A DNA stretch of 64,000 nt from an uncultured Candidatus Melainabacteria bacterium. GTDB lineage: Bacteria > Cyanobacteriota > Vampirovibrionia > Gastranaerophilales > Gastranaerophilaceae. The translations under genes and the position numbers were made by a program. The stretch's first letter is position 1; each line of letters starts with the position of its first letter. The DNA lies in NCBI GenBank assembly GCA_934700335.1, contig CAKUXM010000001.1, positions 124,001 through 188,000 of the forward strand, given 5' to 3'. The notes beneath the pieces were generated by a model, which ran no database searches, was not told where the DNA came from, and saw nothing but the letters and a program-made list of their open reading frames with translations. Positions 8,628 through 17,167 of this stretch are shown piece by piece.

Positions 8628-9789
8628 AGAATTATCTGTCCGCCTTAATGGAATTCAGGTTGGAATACTAAAATTAGTAAAAGGTAAAATGGAATTTACC
8701 TATGATAAAAATACTAAATCTCAAATTTCATTGAGTTTACCTATACAAAATGAAAGTTACAAAGAAAAAATTTGTAGAGCTTATTTTGGTGGGTTGTTAC
8801 CTGAAAATAGAAATATTCGAGAAAAATTAGCACAAAAATATAATCTTAATATTAACAATGATTTTAAACTTTTAGAAGAAATCGGAAGAGATTGTGCGGG
8901 TGCAATCTCCTTTCACAAATTATCAGAATCAGAAAAAAAAGAAGAATACATTGAAATAAAAGGAAAACTTCTTTCAGAAGAAGAAATAAAAACATTTATA
9001 GAAGAACTTCCATATAAACCATATATGGGAAATAGGATTTCATTAGCAGGGGCTCAAGAAAAAACAGCAATTTGCCTAATTAACAATAAAATTGCACTAC
9101 CTATTGAAGATTTTCCTACTACACATATTTTAAAAACTGCGATACCAAGATATGAACAATCAATAGAAAACGAATACATCTGTATGAAAACTGCACAAGA
9201 AATCGGTCTTGACGTAGCTTCCGTAGAAATTCGAAAAATAAATGACCTAAAATTTCTATTAGTTAAAAGATTTGATAGAGAAATAAAAGACAACAAAATC
9301 AAAAGAATTTTACAAGAGGATTTTGCACAAAGTCTTGGTATTCAGTCAAGAAATAAATATGATATTACATTTAAAGATTGCTTAAATGTTTTAAATCAAC
9401 TAAAACCACCTGCAATCCAAAAAATAAAATTTATTAAACAAGTAGTTTTCAATTATTTAATTGGAAATACAGATGCACATGGCAAGAATTTTTCAATTTT
9501 CTTAGATTCTAGAACATTAACACCCGCTTATGATTTATTATGTTCTAGCGTATATGATTGCGACCAAAGAATTGCAATGAAAATTGGTAAAGCACGCTAT
9601 TATAAAGATGTAACAGAAAAAGATTGGATAAAATTTTCACAAGATTTAGATGTTTCTCCAAAATTTGTAAAAACAGAATTAGAAAGACAAAAACAAATTT
9701 TACCAGAAATAATGAAAAAAATTGTACAAGAAATAAATAGTGAAATAGGGCATAAAATTTTAGAAATAGTACAACATAATTGTAAGTAA
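8620..9789 (+). CDS. hipA: HipA-family serine/threonine kinase toxin
   Basis: A 389-residue kinase toxin; HipA of E. coli phosphorylates glutamyl-tRNA synthetase and causes persistence. Seen: N-terminal subdomain ending near GAISF, the P-loop/autophosphorylation segment RISLAGAQEKTA (Ser at about 141), LLVKRFDR, catalytic GNTDAHGKN at about 281, and TPAYDLL at about 302, equivalent to the metal-binding Asp. All key residues are kept, so it should be active. The ATG at 8620 is preferred because GAGG lies 7 bases upstream; a start 12 bases earlier lacks this. Target in this host is unknown. Confidence 0.9.
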   Translation: MTKELSVRLNGIQVGILKLVKGKMEFTYDKNTKSQISLSLPIQNESYKEKICRAYFGGLLPENRNIREKLAQKYNLNINNDFKLLEEIGRDCAGAISFHKLSESEKKEEYIEIKGKLLSEEEIKTFIEELPYKPYMGNRISLAGAQEKTAICLINNKIALPIEDFPTTHILKTAIPRYEQSIENEYICMKTAQEIGLDVASVEIRKINDLKFLLVKRFDREIKDNKIKRILQEDFAQSLGIQSRNKYDITFKDCLNVLNQLKPPAIQKIKFIKQVVFNYLIGNTDAHGKNFSIFLDSRTLTPAYDLLCSSVYDCDQRIAMKIGKARYYKDVTEKDWIKFSQDLDVSPKFVKTELERQKQILPEIMKKIVQEINSEIGHKILEIVQHNCK

Positions 9790-9812
9790 AAGCATCAAAA
9801 ATTTATGCACTT

Positions 9813-11795
9813 TTACACCATTTCACGCAATTTTTTCAACTGGTCTCGGATTTGTGCAGCACGTTCAAAATCAAGAATTTTCGCCGCTTTCTTCATATCT
9901 TTTTCTAATTTATCAATAAGTTTTGGTAAATCTTTTTTATCAATACCAAGTTCAACCATTTCTTCTGCTACAATATCTTCTAGGTTTCTATAACTTGCAA
10001 CAAGTGCAAGAAGGTTGTTTTCAATAGGTTTCTTGATTGTTTGCGGAATAATTCCATACTTATTATTATATTCAATTTGAAGCTTACGACGGCGCTCTGT
10101 TTCATCAATCGCAAGTTTCATTGAATCAGTCATTACATCAGCATACATAATAACTTCGCCACAAGAATTACGAGCTGCACGACCTATTGTTTGAATTAAA
10201 CTTGTTTCTGAACGTAAGAAGCCCTCTTTATCAGCGTCCATAATTGCGACAAGTGAAACTTCTGGAATATCAAGACCTTCTCTTAATAAATTGACCCCTA
10301 CTAAAACATCAAATTCTCCAAGACGTAAATCTCTTAAAATTTCAATACGTTCAATTGATTTAACTTCGCTATGAAGATAACGAACCTTTATACCTTCTGA
10401 CAAGAAAAAGTCTGTCAAATCTTCTGCCATACGTTTTGTAAGTGTCGTAATTAAAACTCTTTCATCTTTTTCAGCACGTTTTTTGATTTCTGCCATCAAA
10501 TCTATAATTTGATTTTCTATAGGTCGAACGGAAATTTTTGGATCCACAAGTCCTGTTGGTCTAATAATTTGCTCTACAATTTGTGAAGAAGTTTGTTTTT
10601 CAAATTCTGCAGGAGTCGCTGAAATATAAATTTTTTGTCCGACTTTATCAAAAAACTCTTTATTTTTAAGAGGTCTATTATCCTTTGCACAAGGTAATCT
10701 AAACCCATATTCTATCAAAGTATCTTTTCTAGAAGCATCACCATGACTCATTCCTTTTATTTGAGGTAAAGTAACGTGAGATTCATCAATAACAGTTAAA
10801 AAATCTCCTCTAAAATAATCAAGCAAAGTTGCGGGTGCAGAGCCTACCGGACGGCGTTCAATTATTCTTGAATAGTTTTCAATACCAGAACAATAGCCCA
10901 TTTCCTTAATCATTTCGATATCATATTTTACACGTTGCTCTAACCTTTGCGCTTCAATTAATTTATTATCCTTTTCTAATTCTACAAGACGATTTTTCAA
11001 TTCTTGTTTTATCAAACTTATTGTTTCATCAACATTTTCGTCATACGAAATGTAATGTACAGCCGGATAAATCACAACATTTTTAGGAGTTTCAAGGATT
11101 TCACCAGTAACTCCATCAATTTTCGTAATCTTTTCAACTTCATCACCAAAAAATGATACACGAGTTATTGCTTTTTCGTACGATGGCATAATCTCTACAA
11201 CATCTCCTCTTGCCCTAAAATTCGCACGTTCAAGCGCAACATCATTTCTCGTATATTGAACAGAAACAAGATGTTTTAGTAAATTTTCTCTTGATAATTC
11301 ATCACCTACGTGAATATCAATCGCACCTTTAAAATAATTTTCTGGTAACCCCAAACCGTAAATACAACTAACAGATGCAACGACAATTACATCATTTCTC
11401 TCATACAAACTTCTTGTCGTATTATGGCGAAGTCTATCAATTTCATCATTGATACTTGCAGATTTTTCAATATACGTATCAGTACGTGGAATGTACGCTT
11501 CCGGCTGATAATAATCATAATATGAAATAAAATATTCTACAGCATTATCAGGAAAAAGCTCTTTAAATTCGTTATATAATTGCGCTGCAAGAGTTTTATT
11601 ATGTGCAATAATAAGCGTTGGTTTTTGAATTTGTTCAATCACATTCGCAATCGTAAAAGTCTTGCCAGAACCAGTAATCCCCAACAAAGTTTGCGTATCA
11701 TAACCCTTGTTTATACCCTCTACCAGCTTTTCAATAGCTTTTGGCTGGTCTCCAGAAGGTCTATATTTTGATGATATTTTGAATTTCTTCTCCAT
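9813..11795 (-). CDS. uvrB: excinuclease ABC subunit B
   Basis: A 660-residue nucleotide-excision-repair helicase. It loads on damage with UvrA and recruits UvrC. Walker A GITGSGKT is near residue 40, the beta-hairpin region YYDYYQPEAYIP is near 95, DESH is near 335, helicase motif VI is IQTIGRAARN, and the C-terminal UVR motif AAQIRDQLKKLRE contacts UvrC. Full length. Convergent with hipA, 23 bp apart. No uvrA or uvrC nearby. Confidence 0.97.
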   Translation of the reverse strand: MEKKFKISSKYRPSGDQPKAIEKLVEGINKGYDTQTLLGITGSGKTFTIANVIEQIQKPTLIIAHNKTLAAQLYNEFKELFPDNAVEYFISYYDYYQPEAYIPRTDTYIEKSASINDEIDRLRHNTTRSLYERNDVIVVASVSCIYGLGLPENYFKGAIDIHVGDELSRENLLKHLVSVQYTRNDVALERANFRARGDVVEIMPSYEKAITRVSFFGDEVEKITKIDGVTGEILETPKNVVIYPAVHYISYDENVDETISLIKQELKNRLVELEKDNKLIEAQRLEQRVKYDIEMIKEMGYCSGIENYSRIIERRPVGSAPATLLDYFRGDFLTVIDESHVTLPQIKGMSHGDASRKDTLIEYGFRLPCAKDNRPLKNKEFFDKVGQKIYISATPAEFEKQTSSQIVEQIIRPTGLVDPKISVRPIENQIIDLMAEIKKRAEKDERVLITTLTKRMAEDLTDFFLSEGIKVRYLHSEVKSIERIEILRDLRLGEFDVLVGVNLLREGLDIPEVSLVAIMDADKEGFLRSETSLIQTIGRAARNSCGEVIMYADVMTDSMKLAIDETERRRKLQIEYNNKYGIIPQTIKKPIENNLLALVASYRNLEDIVAEEMVELGIDKKDLPKLIDKLEKDMKKAAKILDFERAAQIRDQLKKLREMV

Positions 11796-11917
11796 AAGTT
11801 CATTTTATATCAACATAAAAAAATCTTCCACAATATGTACGATTTACATGCCCTAAAAGAAATGCTAACATACAATTGTAGGTTAAAAAATTTTTATCAA
11901 ATCAAATAAAACAATCT

Positions 11918-12012
11918 AACTCGGCGGAAAATTATTCTGCCGAGTTCCGCATTTATACATGTTTAAGACATGTTACAAATGGCGAAATCGTGTTATAACA
12001 CGATTTCGCCAT
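11918..12012. repeat. cluster of stem-loops between uvrB and the RHH gene
   Basis: The 322-bp gap 11796-12117 has no gene but three hairpins. 11918-11946 has an 8-bp perfect stem AACTCGGC/GCCGAGTT extended inward. About 11950-11980 is a weaker one built on two ACATGT copies. 11979-12012 is a perfect 34-bp palindrome with arm ATGGCGAAATCGTGTTA. None has the T-run of a standard terminator on the plus strand; the palindrome is followed by about ten A. Confidence 0.7.
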
Positions 12013-12117
12013 TCAGAAAAAAAAAATATTTTAACAAAAAAGGCAATAAATTTTAAGAAAAATACTTTATATAAATGTAAGGCAATTATACAGAGGTAAA
12101 ATTAGGAGTAAAGATAT

Positions 12118-12309
12118 ATGGCAAGAGTTTTGGTTTCAATGCCCGAAGATTTTTTAGACAGAATTGATAAAGTAGCAGGTAACGAAAGTCGTTCACGTTC
12201 AGAACTTATTCGTGAAGCTCTAAGAACATATATTCATAAAAATGATACAACAAGACATACTGTTGCAGCAGATAAGAATGCACAAATTTTAGATGCTTTG
12301 TTGGATTAA
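12118..12309 (+). CDS. ribbon-helix-helix (CopG/NikR-like) DNA-binding protein
   Basis: A 63-residue protein. MARVLVSMPEDFLDRIDKVA is a typical RHH beta strand plus helix, and SRSELIREALRTYI is the second helix. This fold regulates transcription as a dimer. The C-terminal tail (about 45-63) is polar and could hold a partner-binding segment. AGGAG is 9 bases upstream. No toxin gene follows; a strong terminator lies downstream, so it stands alone. Its operator may be one of the palindromes just upstream, but this is untested. Confidence 0.8.
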   Translation: MARVLVSMPEDFLDRIDKVAGNESRSRSELIREALRTYIHKNDTTRHTVAADKNAQILDALLD

Positions 12310-12356
12310 AAAAGTTTTTAAATGACGGAAGAATTAATATTTGGTAAAATTAGGGT

Positions 12357-12427
12357 AAATAAATTTAGGTAAGTAATTTAATAAAATAGGACTTTTAAAA
12401 GTCCTATTTTTTTGCCTAAATTTATTT
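12357..12427 (+). terminator. nested inverted repeat with terminator core
   Basis: The core 12383-12410 is a perfect palindrome with arm AAAATAGGACTTTT, followed by more T: a strong intrinsic terminator. It is nested inside an outer 13-bp inverted repeat, AAATAAATTTAGG (12357-12369) and CCTAAATTTATTT (12415-12427). The outer repeat is unusual for a simple terminator. Confidence 0.8.
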
Positions 12428-12451
12428 GCATTTTGTTGGGGTAGAACGTAG

Positions 12452-12554
12452 GTCGTGTTGAACATTTTAATTCAACACGACACAATTTAAAAGTAGGGTG
12501 GGAATTTAAAATAAATTTAAAACTTTCAAAATTTTTCTATGAGTTTTTCCCACC
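12452..12554. repeat. hairpins upstream of trkA
   Basis: GTCGTGTTGAA (12452-12462) pairs perfectly with TTCAACACGAC (12471-12481) over an 8-nt loop. GGTGGGAA (12497-12504) pairs with TTCCCACC (12547-12554). No coding potential is seen between 12310 and 12624. These may be regulatory or remnants of a small repeat family. Confidence 0.5.
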
Positions 12555-12624
12555 AACAATACCAATTAAATATAACCTTATAATATTTGACGTAAAAACA
12601 TTTTTAGAGTAAATTAACTATGTT

Positions 12625-13968
12625 ATGAAAATCGTCATATATGGTGCAAGTGAAATCGGAAGCTTAATTGCGAAGGAATTTCACCAAGTCCACGAAATTA
12701 CAGTTATAGATAAAGAAGAGAATAAAACCGACGAATTTAGCCGATTAGATGTTCGCTTCATTACATGTGAAGCTATTACATTAGAGGTTCTAAAAGCAGT
12801 TGATATCAAGAATATAGACAGTTTCATTGCGTGTTCAACAAACGATGAAAAGAATATTCTTGCGTGCTTAACAGCTAAAAGAATTTCTAACGTTAAAACT
12901 ATCTGCTTTGTGTCAAAAGAAGAATACAAAACTTCAATGGGTTTAACTCGTGATAGCGAATACGCTTCAAATCTATGTATAGACAACATCATTTGGCCAG
13001 AAGAAATTCTTACAAAAGAAATTTTCCAAATTGTAACTATCGAAAAAGCTCTTAATGCACAAAACTTTGCTAAGGGCAAAGCTATGCTTTTAGAATACAA
13101 ACTAGAGGAAGACTCAATTCTTGTTGGCAAAAAAGTTCGTGAATGCGATTTTCCACCTGAATCACTTATCGTTGGTATTAACAGAAACGAGGATTTATCA
13201 ATACCAAACGGGGAAACAGTTTTAGAAAAAGACGATAAAATCATATTTATGGGTTTATCAACATCTTTGGCAATCCTTGCTGCAAGATTTTTCCACGAAA
13301 AGAATTACAACAAATCTATAGCAATCATTGGTGGCGGTAACGTAGGACTTATGCTTGCTAAGAACTTAGAAAAAACAAAAGTTCATTTAAAAGTTATTGA
13401 AAAAGATATGGCTCGTTGCGAATATTTAGCAGAAGCCTTAACAAACACTCTTGTTATCAATGGCGACGGAACAGATTTAGAGCTACTTACTCAAGAAGAA
13501 ATTCTTGAAACAGATGCCGTAATCAGTGTTACTGATAACGACGAAAAGAATTTATTATGCTCACTTTTAGCTAAACAATTGGGTGTAAAACGTATTATTT
13601 CAAGAGTTTCAAAAGGTGTAAACATTCCATTATTCGACAGAGTTGGAATTGATATTACTGTCTCACCAAAGCTTGCAGCGTTACACGAAATCAAAAATTT
13701 ACTTTCTGAAGAAAATAATATTGATATCCTTGCAACAGTCGAACAAGGCAAAGGTGAAGTTCTTGAAATCAATATCGATAGCTCATTTAAAGAAATCAAA
13801 CTTATGGATTTAAAACTTCCACGTAGAGCGATTATCGGTATTATTCACAGAAACAATAGAGTCATTATTCCAAAAGGTGATACTTTGATTAGACCGGAAG
13901 ATAATTTGATTATTTTCACAACAAAAGAAAGTGCACCTGTTATAAAAGACTTTTTTAAAGGTGTTTAG
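12625..13968 (+). CDS. trkA: Trk/Ktr potassium uptake regulatory subunit TrkA
   Basis: A 447-residue cytoplasmic gating protein with two tandem RCK modules. Each has a Rossmann NAD-binding start (GASEIGSLIAKEF at residue 6 and GGGNVGLMLAKN at about 236) followed by a TrkA-C domain (about 135-220 and 370-447). The two-module form matches E. coli TrkA. trkH starts one base after its stop, so channel and regulator are made together. The ribosome site is weak. Confidence 0.92.
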   Translation: MKIVIYGASEIGSLIAKEFHQVHEITVIDKEENKTDEFSRLDVRFITCEAITLEVLKAVDIKNIDSFIACSTNDEKNILACLTAKRISNVKTICFVSKEEYKTSMGLTRDSEYASNLCIDNIIWPEEILTKEIFQIVTIEKALNAQNFAKGKAMLLEYKLEEDSILVGKKVRECDFPPESLIVGINRNEDLSIPNGETVLEKDDKIIFMGLSTSLAILAARFFHEKNYNKSIAIIGGGNVGLMLAKNLEKTKVHLKVIEKDMARCEYLAEALTNTLVINGDGTDLELLTQEEILETDAVISVTDNDEKNLLCSLLAKQLGVKRIISRVSKGVNIPLFDRVGIDITVSPKLAALHEIKNLLSEENNIDILATVEQGKGEVLEINIDSSFKEIKLMDLKLPRRAIIGIIHRNNRVIIPKGDTLIRPEDNLIIFTTKESAPVIKDFFKGV

Positions 13969-15426
13969 ATGAGATTATATTATCTTATAGATTCATTAGG
14001 TTTAGTAATTTCTGCAATCGGTATAATGTCGTTTATACCTTGCATTTCTGCACTAATCTATGGAGACATGTTTTCTCTAATTCTATTTGCAATTTTGGGC
14101 GTTATAACAACAATAGTTGGACATTTAATGCACAGACTAACACCTTCTGAAAAACTTTTAAACCTAAAGAAAACAGAAGCTTTAGCAATTGTATTGCTTT
14201 CTTGGGTCTCATTTTGGTTAATCGCATCTATACCATTTTTATTTTATGGTTTAACACCAATAAACGCATTATTTGAAGCAATTTCAGGTATAACATCTTG
14301 TGGTGCAACAATATTAACAAGTTTTGATTTTCCAAAAACATTCTTCTTCTGGAGATCCTTCATTCAATGGTTAGGCGGTATGGGGATTATTATCTTGTTT
14401 ACAGCCGTATTACCACAATTTGCCGTTGCCGGCAGACAAATGTTCTTTGCAGAAGCACCTGGTTCTAGAGAAGAAAACCTTACACCAAGAATTAAATACA
14501 CTGCAAGTGCTCTTTGGGGTTTGTATTTAGGATTAACAGTATTACAAATAATCTTATTATATTTTACAGGTTTAAAACCTTTTGATGCAATATGTATTTC
14601 ACTTACAACAATTTCTGCCGGAGGATTTTCTCCACTTGCAAGCAGTGTTGGTGGATATCATTCAATGATTTGTAATTGGATATGTATTTTATTTATGTTC
14701 ATCGCAGGTTGTAACTTTGCACTTATGCACAAGGCTATCGTGAAAAAAGACCCAATCCTAATGATTAAGAACGAAGAATTTAGATTTTACTTCTTATTTG
14801 TAAGTGCAATCTGTTTAATCCTTGCAGGCTCACTATTCTTTAGCACTCACTCAATTACATTTAACACATTTACAGATGCCGTATTTTCAACAGTATCAAT
14901 AATAACTTCAACAGGACATACAACAGCTGATTTTGCACAATGGTCTCACCAAGCTTTAGCGTTATTATTCTGTACAACAGTCGTTGGTTCTTGTGCCGGT
15001 TCTTGCGGTGGCGGTATCAAAATAGCCAGAGCAATTATTTGTCTTAAATATTTAAAATCAGAAATTACAAAAATCTTACACCCAAATGCTGTTATTAACA
15101 TTAAACTTGATAACACAGTTGTATCAAAGGAAGTTAGAAGACAAGTTTTAACATTTATAATCTTCTATTTTATAATTTTTATGATTAGCGTTTTTGTAAC
15201 AACATTGATTGAAAACGATTTAGTTGTAGGTTTAAGTGGTTCCATTTCAACATTGGGACTAATTGGTGTTGGTGCAGGTTCAATCATAGGACCAGCAGAA
15301 GGTTTCAACAATGTCCAACAAGCAACAAAGATATTATTTATGTTTAATATGCTTATCGGGCGTTTGGAAATTGTGCCTGTAATTGTTTTATTAAATAAAG
15401 ATTTTTGGAAATTGTCTAAACAATAG
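13969..15426 (+). CDS. trkH: Trk-type potassium uptake channel TrkH
   Basis: A 485-residue inner-membrane protein with about ten transmembrane segments and four pore loops. The filter glycines are visible in ITSCGATIL, TISAGGFSPL, ITSTGHTTA and LGLIGVGAG. QWLGGMGIIILF follows the first pore. Works with TrkA (immediately upstream) in low-affinity potassium uptake. Length and pore pattern are normal for TrkH/TrkG. Confidence 0.93.
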   Translation: MRLYYLIDSLGLVISAIGIMSFIPCISALIYGDMFSLILFAILGVITTIVGHLMHRLTPSEKLLNLKKTEALAIVLLSWVSFWLIASIPFLFYGLTPINALFEAISGITSCGATILTSFDFPKTFFFWRSFIQWLGGMGIIILFTAVLPQFAVAGRQMFFAEAPGSREENLTPRIKYTASALWGLYLGLTVLQIILLYFTGLKPFDAICISLTTISAGGFSPLASSVGGYHSMICNWICILFMFIAGCNFALMHKAIVKKDPILMIKNEEFRFYFLFVSAICLILAGSLFFSTHSITFNTFTDAVFSTVSIITSTGHTTADFAQWSHQALALLFCTTVVGSCAGSCGGGIKIARAIICLKYLKSEITKILHPNAVINIKLDNTVVSKEVRRQVLTFIIFYFIIFMISVFVTTLIENDLVVGLSGSISTLGLIGVGAGSIIGPAEGFNNVQQATKILFMFNMLIGRLEIVPVIVLLNKDFWKLSKQ

Positions 15427-15465
15427 ACAAAACAGACATACTCACAAAGTTTGCCATACCTTTTA

Positions 15466-15619
15466 TGTCATTCTGAAGCGCGCTTGGGGTATGTTCAAAA
15501 TGGTTGAGTATATTCAGAATCTTACCAATTATAAATGCGTAAATCAGTTTTATGAATGAATCTTCACTGAATGATAAAATACAACGTTGGTAAGATGCTG
15601 AAACAAGTTCAGCATGACA
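15466..15619. repeat. small dispersed-type repeat with imperfect terminal inverted repeats
   Basis: Between trkH and the radical SAM gene. Ends TGTCATTCTGAA (15466-15477) and TTCAGCATGACA (15608-15619) are inverted with one mismatch. Inside, TTCAGAATCTTACCA (15513-15527) and TGGTAAGATGCTGAA (15588-15602) are inverted with one mismatch in 15. No ORF. The sequence type (TCATTCTGAA...TTCAGAATCTTA) resembles dispersed palindromic repeats known from several bacterial genomes; only one copy is in this window. Confidence 0.6.
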
Positions 15620-15678
15620 AAAGACACAACCTTGCGAGGAGTTTACGACTCACAACTCACTAACGGCTACTCACTATT

Positions 15679-17073
15679 TTACCCGTTAAACAGCAAACTC
15701 ATGCCGGCGCGGAAGTAGTTTTTAAGTTCTGAAAGAGAACGAACTTGTGATAGCATCTTAAACACGTAAGAAGGTCTTAGGTAGAATTTTCTTACTGCAA
15801 GTTTATGCAATTCCATAACTCTTTCTTTTGATAAACAATGTGTTTTAATAATTGGGTAATAATACGCATTTTTATATGAATAATCCTTGTCAAATAAATT
15901 ATAGTTTTGAGCGTAATTATAAAACTTTGTAGCAGGCAAAGGAACCGCTGTATAAAAACTTACAAAATCTGGATTTAGTTCTATTGCCAAATCAATAGAT
16001 TGCTTAATAGTCGCCTCGTCGTCCCAAGGCAAACCGACTACAAAATATGCGTAAGATTTCATCTTTGCACGTTTAATCATTTTGAAGCAATCTCTTATTT
16101 CAAAAATAGTCGTTTTCTTTTCGATTTTATCAAGTATAAATTGAGAACCGCTTTCCACACCAACACTGACAAGTCTACAACCTGCCTTATACATTAAATT
16201 CAACAAGCTTTGGTCAATCGTATCAACTCTCGTATTTGCAGACCAAGTTATTTTTAAATTTTCTTTTATAATCTTTTTACACAAATCAACAACCCAAGCT
16301 TTATCTTGATTAAAAATATCAGACCAAAATACAAAGTTTGTAATCTTATAATTTTTAATACAATCTTTTATTTCTAAAATAATATTTTCAGGACTTCTAT
16401 ATCTAACAACAGCACCTGAAACAGGAGTTGCTAAACAGAAAAAGCAATGATATGGGCAACCTCTTGAGACCTTGATTATTGCTTGAGGTTTATCATTGTC
16501 AGGTCTTCTATATAAATTATTATCAATTAAATGTCTTGCAGGGAATGGAAGTTCGTCAAGATTTTCAATAAACGGTCTACGACCTGTATATTTTACAGTA
16601 TAAACTTCTTTATAACAAATACCTAAAATATCGTTATATTCTTTACCTTCAAGAATTTCCTTCAAAGTTTCTTCTGCTTCACCAACAATAATAATATCTA
16701 CATATTTGTTTTCATACAAAACATCTTTATTCTTAGCTAAAAACGGTGCGCCTTTAGCAATTGTAATCATTTTTGGAAATCTTTTTTTAGCCAGCTCAAT
16801 AGTTTTAATATCAGACTCAAAAGTTGGAGTTGCAACATTCACAACCAAATAATCAGGTTGAAATTTTTCTAAATCTTCCATAAAATTTCCACCTAGCGAA
16901 TAATCTGAAACCTTCGCTTCATAATTAAGCAGTTCAGCAACGCCTGCCAAATACAACAAGTCCATAGGCGGAAGTGGAGGAATTATAAACAATTCCTTCA
17001 CTGGTTGCTGACATCTATCCTCTCTGTTTAACACAGGAGAAGGTGGGTATATAAAAAAGACTTTCTTTTTCAT
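15679..17073 (-). CDS. B12-binding-domain radical SAM protein
   Basis: A 464-residue protein. An N-terminal cobalamin-binding-type Rossmann domain (about 1-140) is followed by a radical SAM barrel with RGCPYHCFFC (Cys-x3-Cys-x2-Cys for the 4Fe-4S cluster) near residue 205. Then come VGVESGSQFILDKI and FVVGLPWDD, typical of the family that includes BchE, HpnP/HpnR and many methyltransferases. The B12 domain lacks an obvious His ligand motif. Single gene, no operon partner; the product cannot be predicted. Confidence 0.85.
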   Translation of the reverse strand: MKKKVFFIYPPSPVLNREDRCQQPVKELFIIPPLPPMDLLYLAGVAELLNYEAKVSDYSLGGNFMEDLEKFQPDYLVVNVATPTFESDIKTIELAKKRFPKMITIAKGAPFLAKNKDVLYENKYVDIIIVGEAEETLKEILEGKEYNDILGICYKEVYTVKYTGRRPFIENLDELPFPARHLIDNNLYRRPDNDKPQAIIKVSRGCPYHCFFCLATPVSGAVVRYRSPENIILEIKDCIKNYKITNFVFWSDIFNQDKAWVVDLCKKIIKENLKITWSANTRVDTIDQSLLNLMYKAGCRLVSVGVESGSQFILDKIEKKTTIFEIRDCFKMIKRAKMKSYAYFVVGLPWDDEATIKQSIDLAIELNPDFVSFYTAVPLPATKFYNYAQNYNLFDKDYSYKNAYYYPIIKTHCLSKERVMELHKLAVRKFYLRPSYVFKMLSQVRSLSELKNYFRAGMSLLFNG

Positions 17074-17167
17074 AACTTAAATCTATATTTAAAATTAATT
17101 CTAGTCAAGTTGTTACTTTTGTGTTAACTTTAAAATATGGAAACTAGCAAAATAAAAGGAAATTAAT

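Noticed and set aside
12681..13244. 187-residue minus-strand frame inside trkA
   Set aside because: Antisense shadow of a clear trkA coding region; no start signal.
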